From a virus, in IMG/VR virus record IMGVR_UViG_3300025120_014456, positions 1-26,317 of that record: a DNA stretch of 26,317 nucleotides. One strand, 5' to 3'. A program made the position numbers and the translations under genes. The stretch's first letter is position 1. Every line of letters begins with the position of its first letter. This document shows, one piece after another, positions 13,923-20,192 of the stretch. Below the pieces are notes generated by a model. That model was not told where the DNA came from. It ran no database searches and worked only from the letters and a program-made list of their open reading frames with translations.

Positions 13923-14444
13923 TTAACTCCTTAAAAATCCACTAACCTGTAAGGTAAATTTGTTGTGTAATCCGTTGTTTGCTCCGATGTGTAAAACTTC
14001 GCTGTCCCACATGTGTCCGTCGCCTTGTTTCCAATTTGAATCTACTACATCGTCATACTGTAAAAAATGTCCATCCTTCCAATCTTCTAAAAATATATTT
14101 GCTCTTACCATGGTTTTAGTAGATTGATTAGGGAATCTTTTTCTTAGTTGGAAAAATGTATCTCTGTGTAATGGGATTGTGTTTCCCGGCTGTTGCATAA
14201 TAGAACTTACTGTTACTACATCTATACCTAATTGGTCTCCTAAATCTTGATAATCGCACTCATCTTCATTCCAAAATGTTTGCAGAAGACAAGTATTTTC
14301 AAACACATATGACTCAGGGTAACCTCCATGAGCGTCATAAATGTCTTTCATTTCATCAACTAAATTCTTAGGAGTCCGCGGATCTGTATATTTTGCTTGT
14401 AAAAATTTATCAAAGTCGGTGGTGATGTTAACTTTTCTGTGCAT
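13923..14444 (-). CDS. Fe(II)/2-oxoglutarate oxygenase-like protein (second in island)
   Basis: The 173-residue protein opens the minus-strand island. TIPLHRDTFFQLRKR gives the HxD part of an iron site, and a glycine-rich strand GDGHMWDSEVLHIGANNG with KFTLQVSG ends in the distal His and a basic residue for 2OG. ANIFLEDWKDGHFLQYDD looks like the hairpin typical of aspartyl/asparaginyl or amino-acid hydroxylases. It differs clearly from the oxygenase at the far end, so they are two distinct enzymes and not a recent duplicate. Its start faces thyX across 47 bases. The aminotransferase begins two bases after its stop. Confidence 0.72.
   Translation of the reverse strand: MHRKVNITTDFDKFLQAKYTDPRTPKNLVDEMKDIYDAHGGYPESYVFENTCLLQTFWNEDECDYQDLGDQLGIDVVTVSSIMQQPGNTIPLHRDTFFQLRKRFPNQSTKTMVRANIFLEDWKDGHFLQYDDVVDSNWKQGDGHMWDSEVLHIGANNGLHNKFTLQVSGFLRS
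13927..13932 (-). promoter_or_regulatory. Shine-Dalgarno AAGGAG for the aminotransferase gene
   Basis: On the minus strand AAGGAG lies 6 bases before the ATG at 13920 and within the end of the first oxygenase gene. It is the strongest ribosome-binding site seen in the window and sets this island apart from the mostly SD-less plus-strand genes. Confidence 0.7.
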
Positions 14445-14456
14445 AAATTTATTTAC

Positions 14457-14485
14457 TTGATAAACTTTTAGACATCATATATAAT
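14457..14485 (+). promoter_or_regulatory. Sigma70-type promoter for thyX in a divergent gap
   Basis: TTGATA (14457-14462), 17 bases and TATAAT (14480-14485), with thyX ATG 6 bases further on at 14492. The same 47-base gap also holds the start of the minus-strand island at 14444. No equally good promoter is visible in the minus direction, where only a TAAATA-type box lies close to the start. Confidence 0.7.
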
Positions 14486-14491
14486 GATTGT

Positions 14492-15157
14492 ATGACACAA
14501 GTAAAATTAATATCATATTCACAATTGCCCCATGACAGTGATCTTAACCTGGACACAGCACAAGATCTGATTTCATACTGTGCAAGAGTTTCAAATCCTG
14601 CCAACCAAATGAACACAGAAACTTCAGAACGCTTGATCAAATATTTGATAACTCACAAACATTGGTCTCCACTTGAAATGGTCAGTGCTTGTTTGGAAAT
14701 CAACACCACCAGAGACATTGCACATCAAATTGTAAGACATCGTTCTTTTTCATTCCAAGAATTTTCCCAGAGGTATGCAGAGCCATCTGAGATGGGCAAT
14801 CAATTTGTGTTACGTGAAGCAAGACTACAAGATCAAAAAAACAGACAAAACTCTGTAGACACAACAGACCACGAACTGATTGCAGAATGGAGAACACTGC
14901 AACAAGACATGATTGCACATGCTACTCGAGTGTACGAATGGGCCATTGACAATGGCATTGCCAAAGAACAAGCTCGTGTAGTATTGCCAGAAGGCTTGAC
15001 CAAAACCAGACTGTACATGAATGGCACACTGCGTTCATGGGTGCATTACATTGAACTGCGAGGCGCCAACGGCACACAGAAGGAACACATGGAGATAGCA
15101 CATGCTTGTGCTGAAGTGATTGCTAAAATATTTCCGTTGATGGACGATCTGTATTGA
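14492..15157 (+). CDS. thyX: FAD-dependent thymidylate synthase
   Basis: The 221-residue ThyX makes dTMP from dUMP with methylenetetrahydrofolate and reduced FAD. The signature RHRxxSxxExSxR is complete: R82-H83-R84, S87, E90, S92 and R94, followed by Y95. The helix with HKHWSPLEM and the C-terminal LRSWVHYIELRGA segment, with the conserved Arg for dUMP, are also present. Length is normal for the family. It begins leaderless-close to its own promoter and its stop overlaps a possible TTG, but the next gene probably starts at 15193. It supports phage DNA synthesis in hosts that may also rely on ThyX. Confidence 0.96.
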   Translation: MTQVKLISYSQLPHDSDLNLDTAQDLISYCARVSNPANQMNTETSERLIKYLITHKHWSPLEMVSACLEINTTRDIAHQIVRHRSFSFQEFSQRYAEPSEMGNQFVLREARLQDQKNRQNSVDTTDHELIAEWRTLQQDMIAHATRVYEWAIDNGIAKEQARVVLPEGLTKTRLYMNGTLRSWVHYIELRGANGTQKEHMEIAHACAEVIAKIFPLMDDLY

Positions 15158-15182
15158 TTTTAAAATATCAACCTGCTAAAAT
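15154..15182 (+). promoter_or_regulatory. Extended -10 promoter before the zinc-finger gene
   Basis: TTGATT (15154-15159), 17 bases and TAAAAT (15177-15182) with the extended-10 TG at 15174-15175. The ATG at 15193 is 10 bases downstream, leaving a leader of about 4 bases. It supports choosing 15193 and not TTG 15154 as the start. Confidence 0.6.
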
Positions 15183-15192
15183 AAAAACTGAC

Positions 15193-15867
15193 ATGCCCAC
15201 TTGCAACTACTGCTCCAAAACTTTTGCACGACAGAAAACTCTGGATGTTCACATGTGTGAAGCCAAGAGACGTTGGGAACAAAAAGACAACAAGGTGCAT
15301 GTGTTGGCATTTGAAATATTCAGACGCTTCTATGAAATCAATTACAGCAACCAGAAGCCAAAAGAATATGTGGACTTTGCCAACTCACAGTACTATCGTG
15401 CATTTGTCAAAACAGCAGAATTCATCACTGGCAACACTCCCATTGAGATTGGTGCATTCATTGATTGGTTGTGTACATCAAAAATAAGAATTGACTCATG
15501 GGCCAAGCAAGGCACTGTGGACACATACATCAAACATTTGATCAGAACAGAAGGAGTCACACAAGCACTCAACAGAACCATTGTCACCATGGGCGAATGG
15601 GCAGAACAAGAAGGTGCAAGACTGGAAGACTTTTTCAAATATGTAAACCTGAACAGAGTGTGTCAGATGATTGCCAACGGTAGAATATCACCATGGGTGT
15701 TGTTGAACTGTGAAACAGGCAAAGACATGATCACCATCATGCATGATGATCACATCAAAATAATTTATGAGATGATTGATCCCGAATGGTGGAAGAGAAC
15801 ATTTCGCAAACGTGATGAAGATCAAGACTTTGTCAAAGCCACACTGAGAGAAGCCGGCATTGAATGA
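15193..15867 (+). CDS. C2H2-type zinc-finger phage protein
   Basis: The 224-residue protein starts MPTCNYCSKTFARQKTLD and continues with VHMCEAKRR, giving a C..C...(12)...H...C finger near the N-terminus that should bind one zinc. The remaining 190 residues are helical and charged, with several Trp and Tyr and no family I can name; KYVNLNRVCQMIANGRISPWVLLN is a distinctive middle stretch. It may bind nucleic acid and act in gene control or packaging. The next gene starts in an ATGA overlap with its stop. Confidence 0.75.
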   Translation: MPTCNYCSKTFARQKTLDVHMCEAKRRWEQKDNKVHVLAFEIFRRFYEINYSNQKPKEYVDFANSQYYRAFVKTAEFITGNTPIEIGAFIDWLCTSKIRIDSWAKQGTVDTYIKHLIRTEGVTQALNRTIVTMGEWAEQEGARLEDFFKYVNLNRVCQMIANGRISPWVLLNCETGKDMITIMHDDHIKIIYEMIDPEWWKRTFRKRDEDQDFVKATLREAGIE

Positions 15868-16151
15868 AAAAACTAGTGGACATATTCACACCAACATCAG
15901 GAGGCTTTGGCACAGATCTGTTGCCACCTGGTTATGGTTACAACAAACGATACAGATACAAAATAAATCTCAATCAATATGGAGTAGGATTCAACACAGT
16001 GATGTGGTGTTTGAGAAATTGCAAGTCAGCATGGGGTTGGTATTTTGTGGCAAAACCAAATGCTCAGTGGGGAGACTATGAAAGTCAAGATGCTGTTTTG
16101 ACTTTTAAATCCAAACAAGATGCTGTATACTTTAAACTAAACCATGCCTGA
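15864..16151 (+). CDS. Small hypothetical protein
   Basis: The 95-residue protein starts at ATG 15864 in an ATGA overlap with the zinc-finger gene. The segment TVMWCLRNCKSAWGWYFVAKPNAQWGDYES is rich in Trp, and a final QDAVLTFKSKQDAVYFKL resembles the F.sk.dA..F end of small alpha/beta proteins; the family is unknown. It overlaps the mini-DnaE gene by 8 bases, so the two are probably translated together and may interact. No membrane segment or metal motif is seen. Confidence 0.65.
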   Translation: MKKLVDIFTPTSGGFGTDLLPPGYGYNKRYRYKINLNQYGVGFNTVMWCLRNCKSAWGWYFVAKPNAQWGDYESQDAVLTFKSKQDAVYFKLNHA

Positions 16152-16707
16152 TATTGATATTGACTTTGCTGACAGACAAAAAATTTTAGATGTGATGCCT
16201 CACACTCGTGCAACCATATGGGATGACAAAGGCATCAAGCCTCACAACACAGGTGTGTACTTTGTCAATGTGCCAACCATACCTGGCACTGATCAATCTG
16301 CTTTTGATCACAAGGTTGCCGATCAACTTGGCTACTTCAAACTTGACTTTCTGAATGTCAACATCTATTCTCAGGTAAAATCAAGACAACATCTTGCTGA
16401 ATTGTTTGCACAGGAACCACCATGGCACAGACTGCAAGATCAATCATTTGTTGATCAACTGTTTCATTTGAATGGACACTATGATGTTGTGGCAAAATTA
16501 AAACCTTGCACACTTGAACAGTTGGCCGCATGTTTGGCAATGATCAGACCTGCCAAACGATATCTCATCCACAAGACATGGTCAGAAATTTTACAACAGG
16601 TTTGGCAAAAGCCAACAGATGGTCAATATTTTTTCAAGAAAGCACATGCATTTTCATATGCTGGCGCTGTGATGGTGCACATGAATCTACTCAACTCTAC
16701 GGACTAG
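16144..16707 (+). CDS. Mini-DnaE: 187-residue Pol III alpha catalytic-core fragment
   Basis: The protein begins MPDIDIDF, which is the PDxDxD catalytic motif of C-family polymerases. The acidic residues are D3, D5 and D7, and YFKLDFL (D68) matches the third catalytic Asp motif. A KPHNTGV segment (32-38) matches the H..G element, LAMIRPAKRY (131-140) the RPG region, and FFKKAHAFSYA (163-173) the K.HA..YA motif. PHP domain, first palm part with GSxxGS, most finger insertions, beta-binding and OB domains are absent. Normal DnaE has over 1,100 residues. The intact frame and overlaps argue against a pseudogene. It may be a catalytically weak or regulatory polymerase relative. Confidence 0.75.
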   Translation: MPDIDIDFADRQKILDVMPHTRATIWDDKGIKPHNTGVYFVNVPTIPGTDQSAFDHKVADQLGYFKLDFLNVNIYSQVKSRQHLAELFAQEPPWHRLQDQSFVDQLFHLNGHYDVVAKLKPCTLEQLAACLAMIRPAKRYLIHKTWSEILQQVWQKPTDGQYFFKKAHAFSYAGAVMVHMNLLNSTD

Positions 16708-17061
16708 TTGCACAGTGCGCCTACGCACTCTTTTGGCATCAGTGAGATTGCTCAACTGAACTGTGGGTCCAAAAATTACTTCACTGTCTTTGATTGAAAA
16801 CGACAGCAAATATTTTCTGAACACATCAAAGTCTGTGCCGATAAAAATGTTGATGGGCAGTTTGCGATTGGATTCCCACCACCATGATTTGCCACACTCT
16901 AAGAATAAAGACTTTAAATCTTTGGACATGGCTTCATAATTGTACATGGATATCAACCTTTGGTCGCAGTTTTGAACAATGCCGAGATGTTCTTCTTTGG
17001 CAACTTTTACCAAGGTGAGAAATGGATAATTTGATTGAATATCCTTGATATCGAATGCCAT
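16687..17061 (-). CDS. Conserved T4-like phage hypothetical protein
   Basis: The 124-residue protein starts MAFDIKDIQSNYPFLTLV and contains CGKSWWWESNRKLPINIF and IFGPTVQLS, ending in a basic RRRTVQLVRR segment. I recall a similar small protein in cyanophage-type T4-like genomes; function unknown. It overlaps the convergent mini-DnaE end by 21 bases. Its start lies in one arm of an inverted repeat shared with the divergent virion-like gene, which suggests joint regulation. Confidence 0.7.
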   Translation of the reverse strand: MAFDIKDIQSNYPFLTLVKVAKEEHLGIVQNCDQRLISMYNYEAMSKDLKSLFLECGKSWWWESNRKLPINIFIGTDFDVFRKYLLSFSIKDSEVIFGPTVQLSNLTDAKRVRRRTVQLVRRVE

Positions 17062-17126
17062 TTGATATAATTACCATTCGTTGCAAGTATAGGCCTTAGT
17101 TTGTGGTCACATAAATATATCAAATG
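17059..17126. repeat. Perfect 11-bp inverted repeat at divergent starts
   Basis: CATTTGATATA (17059-17069) and TATATCAAATG (17116-17126) are exact inverted copies, 46 bases apart. One arm contains the ATG of the minus-strand gene. The other lies over a late-promoter-like box, three bases before the plus gene's ATG at 17129. It may be a protein-binding site coordinating both genes, or a shared divergent promoter element. Confidence 0.6.
17110..17117 (+). promoter_or_regulatory. Late-promoter-like box CATAAATA
   Basis: CATAAATA fits the NATAAATA consensus used by T4-like late promoters in marine phages. It ends 11 bases before the ATG of the virion-like protein at 17129. Its target is a virion-type gene, which supports the late class. 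Confidence 0.55.
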
Positions 17127-17128
17127 CC

Positions 17129-17950
17129 ATGCAATATCATGTTGGGTACAAACTTACAAACGAACTGGATGTGTTCACACACACTTCTGGACTGGAAAGA
17201 AGGTATGAAAAAGTGTATGAACGATCAATAAAACTGTTCAAAGAATTCGACAACACCTTTACAGTGGTGGTTAAAAACCAAGACCAAAAGAAACAGTTTG
17301 TGAATGGAACATCTTGCACACTGCAGATATCAGATCAAAACGGTGAACTAGTGACAGAAAAAGTTGGCACAGTGTTAGATGATGGTTCCAGCACCACAAC
17401 CAAAGGACACATTTCTTTTGTCATCACAGAATCCGACATGCTCAAGTTAGACCAAACTTTTTATCATGGGGTTTTGAGATTCACTGACACAGATTCCACT
17501 GTGAAAATTTTGTATGCAGACACTAGGTACGATGCGGCAATCCAGTTTGAAGTGGTGGGCGACACATCACCAGAGTTCAATGCATCACAACTGCTGACAT
17601 CCTTTACATTGCTGGATGGCGAATTTATTTCAAGTTCTGTTGATGCACAACCCAATCGTAACTCTAACTCAGCACTGCACACAGCAGTGTACTATCTCAC
17701 AAACTTTTCCGGCACTATCAAAATATTTGGCACCATGTCCGATGATGCATCTTATGCCACTGACGCACAACAGTCAGAATTTTATTTGATCAATAAAACT
17801 GAGTTCTCAGAAACCACAGGACGTGCATATGTAAACTTCACTGGAGTTCACAAACGTGTGGCATTTGTGGCTCATCATTCAGACAGTTCAAGTGCACCTG
17901 ACTCATCCACTGTGCTATCTGGACTTGACAAAATTTTATATCGATCATAA
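17129..17950 (+). CDS. Virion structural protein, baseplate/fibre-like
   Basis: The 273-residue protein is rich in Ser, Thr, Asp and beta-strand patterns. Residues 45-135 (TFTVVVKNQDQKKQF, then CTLQISDQNGE, ISFVITESDMLKLD and YHGVLRFTD) resemble the BppU-like N-terminal domain of phage baseplate or fibre proteins. The second half (SALHTAVYYLTNFSGTIKIFG) looks like another beta sandwich. There is no signal peptide or membrane span. A late-promoter-like box lies just upstream. It may be a distal tail or baseplate decoration; no assigned T4 homologue is recognised. Confidence 0.6.
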   Translation: MQYHVGYKLTNELDVFTHTSGLERRYEKVYERSIKLFKEFDNTFTVVVKNQDQKKQFVNGTSCTLQISDQNGELVTEKVGTVLDDGSSTTTKGHISFVITESDMLKLDQTFYHGVLRFTDTDSTVKILYADTRYDAAIQFEVVGDTSPEFNASQLLTSFTLLDGEFISSSVDAQPNRNSNSALHTAVYYLTNFSGTIKIFGTMSDDASYATDAQQSEFYLINKTEFSETTGRAYVNFTGVHKRVAFVAHHSDSSSAPDSSTVLSGLDKILYRS

Positions 17951-17953
17951 CAT
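17925..17953 (+). promoter_or_regulatory. Sigma70-type promoter before the DUF3307 gene
   Basis: A perfect TTGACA (17925-17930), 17 bases and the weak -10 TAACAT (17948-17953, 4 of 6). The ATG at 17961 comes 7 bases later. The position agrees with the other close promoters, although the -10 is poor. Confidence 0.45.
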
Positions 17954-17960
17954 AACAATC

Positions 17961-18359
17961 ATGTTATTTGTTTTCTTTCTTCTCATGGTAAAACATTTTG
18001 TGTGTGATTTTGCACTGCAAGGAAGATTTGCAAAAAAAACACATGACAAACATTTGTTAACTTCGCACCTCGGACACCTGCATGCACTTGATCATGGCAT
18101 AGGCACAGCTTTGGTTTTTTTATTTGTGGCTAGTTGGGCTTTTGCACAAGGGCATGCAATCTTTGTAACCATTATTTTATTTGGTATTTTGGATTATGCA
18201 ATGCATTTTTTAATTGATTGGACAAAAAATAATTTTGTTGTATCAAATGGTTGGAAACAATCTGACAGACAGTTTTGGATATTAACTTCTGTTGATCAAT
18301 CACTGCACACACTGTCATACTTTTTAATTGTAATCCTGTTTGACATTTATTTTTTTTAA
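17961..18359 (+). CDS. DUF3307-family membrane protein
   Basis: The 132-residue protein starts MLFVFFLLMVKHFVCDFALQGRFAKK, the H..aDF.LQ signature of DUF3307. A HLHALDHGIGTALVFLFVASWAF segment and FGILDYAMHFLIDWTKNNF, with the conserved H..ID..K, follow. Four hydrophobic spans are visible (about 1-13, 44-60, 68-84 and 117-131). ATG 17961 is chosen because the DF.LQ block then sits near the N-terminus as usual; the longer frame overlaps the virion gene. Family function is unknown. A phage copy may alter the host inner membrane. Confidence 0.8.
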   Translation: MLFVFFLLMVKHFVCDFALQGRFAKKTHDKHLLTSHLGHLHALDHGIGTALVFLFVASWAFAQGHAIFVTIILFGILDYAMHFLIDWTKNNFVVSNGWKQSDRQFWILTSVDQSLHTLSYFLIVILFDIYFF

Positions 18360-18367
18360 CGTATACT
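18340..18367 (+). promoter_or_regulatory. Sigma70-type promoter for the primase gene
   Basis: TTGACA (18340-18345), 16 bases and TATACT (18362-18367), ending 7 bases before ATG 18375. It supports ATG 18375 over the upstream TTG at 18369. Confidence 0.65.
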
Positions 18368-18374
18368 ATTGTTA

Positions 18375-19337
18375 ATGTTTCCGGAACTCAAGCAAACTCT
18401 TGAATCGCATCTGCCTGCCAAAAGAAAAAAAACGCCTTCTGGTTGGACCTCATTCAATGCGCCTTGTTGTCATCACAATGGCGAAACACAAGACAACAGA
18501 ACTAGAGGTGGTATTATGTATCAAGCAGATGGCTCAGTGCAGTATCACTGTTTCAACTGTGGGTTCAAATCCAACTTCACTCCAGGCAGATACATGAACA
18601 ATAGATTTCGAAAATTACTGACATGGTTAAATGTGTCATCATCTGAGATAGGCAAACTCAGCATGCAGGCCATGAGACTGGCACAGGAAGTTACTCCCGA
18701 AACCAAAACACCCAAGTATGAAGATGTTGACTTTGCATATCAGCCACTGCCCAAAGATGCAGTGCCAGTCACTGCACAGCAACAATGTGTTGAGTATCTA
18801 GCCACAAGAGGCATGCAATCTCAAGACTACAAGTTTTATCATTCGCCCACAATGAAAACAAGAATAATTGTTCCTGTGATATGGCACAACAAAAACATTG
18901 GATTTGTTGCACGTGGCATCACCCAAGACATCAAACCCAAATACTATGCACAGGTACAACCAGGCTCACTGTTCAACCTTGATCAGCAACACTGGTCACG
19001 CAAGTTCGTGATACTGGTTGAAGGAGTATTTGATGCCATCATGTTGGATGCAGTGGCCATACTGGGCAGTGAAATAAATGCCAAACAGAAACAACAAATA
19101 GATGCACTCAACAGAAAAGTTATCATAATGCCTGATCGTGATCGAGCCGGAAGCAAACTTATCGATCAGGCATGTGATTGGGGATGGTCAGTGTCTATGC
19201 CGCCATGGCATGAAGGCATCAAAGATGTCAACAATGCTGTGTTGAAATATGGCAAGATACTGACCATGCAAGCAATTCTCAAACACACACATGACACCAA
19301 AACAAAAATAAAAGTCAACGAGAAACTATGGATATAA
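18375..19337 (+). CDS. DNA primase, gp61-like (DnaG-type TOPRIM)
   Basis: The 320-residue primase makes RNA primers for lagging-strand synthesis. The N-terminal zinc-binding module is formed by NAPCCHHNGE and YHCFNCGFKSNF. The TOPRIM domain is seen in FVILVEGVFDAIMLDAVAILGSEI (the E of the first TOPRIM motif) and VIIMPDRDRAGSKL (the DxD metal pair). A KPKYYAQ segment lies between. Length is like T4 gp61 (342). It begins next to its own promoter. The helicase gene lies 1.8 kb downstream, so the two primosome parts are close. Confidence 0.92.
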   Translation: MFPELKQTLESHLPAKRKKTPSGWTSFNAPCCHHNGETQDNRTRGGIMYQADGSVQYHCFNCGFKSNFTPGRYMNNRFRKLLTWLNVSSSEIGKLSMQAMRLAQEVTPETKTPKYEDVDFAYQPLPKDAVPVTAQQQCVEYLATRGMQSQDYKFYHSPTMKTRIIVPVIWHNKNIGFVARGITQDIKPKYYAQVQPGSLFNLDQQHWSRKFVILVEGVFDAIMLDAVAILGSEINAKQKQQIDALNRKVIIMPDRDRAGSKLIDQACDWGWSVSMPPWHEGIKDVNNAVLKYGKILTMQAILKHTHDTKTKIKVNEKLWI

Positions 19338-20180
19338 ATGACCATTAACATGCAAACGTACAAACTAAAAACACCATTGCGATACCCAGGAGGAAAATCC
19401 CGTGCAATGAAGTTTCTTGGAGATTATTTCCCAGATCATATTCAATCATATGTGGAACCTTTTCTTGGTGGTGGTTCTGTGGCACTGTGGACAACACAGC
19501 AATATCCTAATGCATACATGCATGTCAACGATGCTTACTATCCATTGTATTGCTTTTGGAAAATATTGCAGACAGAAGGCAAGTCAATGGCCATGAGGCT
19601 GGAGGACATCAAACGTACCACAGGCGATGATGAGCATGCACAGCGAGACCTGTATGCCAAGGCACAACAATGGATGCACGACGACAGACAGGATCCTTTT
19701 GTTGTGGCATGTTCCTTTTATATTGCCAACAAGTGTTCCTTTTCAGGCTTGGCCACATCTTCATTTAGTAAACAAGCATACCATGGTAACTTTACAATTA
19801 ATTCTATTCGCAAGCTGCCTGACTATCAGCAGTTGATTGACAGTTGGAACATAACCAATTTGGATTACTCTTATTTCATGCATGGGCATTACGATACAGA
19901 CTTTATTTTTTTAGACCCGCCATATGATATCAAATCTTTTTTGTATGGTCGAGATGGTGACAAACATAAAGGCTTTGACCATGATGAATTCAAATCTCAC
20001 GTTGACGATATCAAAACCAGATTTATGATAACATACAATGCAAATCCAAAATTGATTGATCTTTATTCAACATATCATTTGTTGCAATGGGATTTAAAAT
20101 ACACCATGCGTTCAACTGGCACATACAGACAAGATCAAAAAGACCGAAAGGAACTGTTGATTACCAATTATGAAAGGTAG
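19338..20180 (+). CDS. dam: D12-class adenine-N6 DNA methyltransferase, Dam-like
   Basis: The 280-residue enzyme (276 from ATG 19350) has TPLRYPGGKSRAMKFL at the N-terminus, VEPFLGGGSVAL for SAM binding and FLDPPYD as the DPPY catalytic motif, plus ANKCSFSGLATSS, as in the D12 (Dam/DpnM) class. Such enzymes methylate adenine, most often in GATC. GATC is frequent in this window (for example three in 16264-16326). No partner nuclease is seen, so it is probably an orphan methylase that protects phage DNA or marks it for repair. A TATAAA lies at 19333-19338, but no good -35. Confidence 0.92.
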   Translation: MTINMQTYKLKTPLRYPGGKSRAMKFLGDYFPDHIQSYVEPFLGGGSVALWTTQQYPNAYMHVNDAYYPLYCFWKILQTEGKSMAMRLEDIKRTTGDDEHAQRDLYAKAQQWMHDDRQDPFVVACSFYIANKCSFSGLATSSFSKQAYHGNFTINSIRKLPDYQQLIDSWNITNLDYSYFMHGHYDTDFIFLDPPYDIKSFLYGRDGDKHKGFDHDEFKSHVDDIKTRFMITYNANPKLIDLYSTYHLLQWDLKYTMRSTGTYRQDQKDRKELLITNYER

Positions 20181-20186
20181 TATAAT
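20157..20186 (+). promoter_or_regulatory. Sigma70-type promoter for the gp41-like helicase
   Basis: TTGATT (20157-20162), 18 bases and TATAAT (20181-20186), at the end of the methylase gene. The GTG start at 20193 follows after 6 bases. This agrees with GTG as the true start. Confidence 0.65.
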
Positions 20187-20192
20187 ATAACT

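Noticed and set aside
11357-14444. Capreomycidine-type (VioC/VioD) pathway call for the island
   Set aside because: The oxygenase plus PLP enzyme logic is similar, but no sequence motif here identifies arginine as substrate; naming a product would be invention.
15864-16151. NDUFS4-like electron-transport subunit
   Set aside because: Only a loose W...F.skqdA..F resemblance at the end; not enough to assign a family.
16144-16707. Mini-DnaE as a pseudogene or a displaced piece of the 563-residue polymerase
   Set aside because: The frame is intact, overlaps both neighbours in the usual coupled way, and has its own distinct sequence for every shared motif; it does not continue the other gene.
17856-17960. 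N-terminal extension of the DUF3307 protein
   Set aside because: The family block KHFVCDFALQ belongs near the N-terminus, and the extension overlaps the virion gene; a promoter-like element fits ATG 17961.
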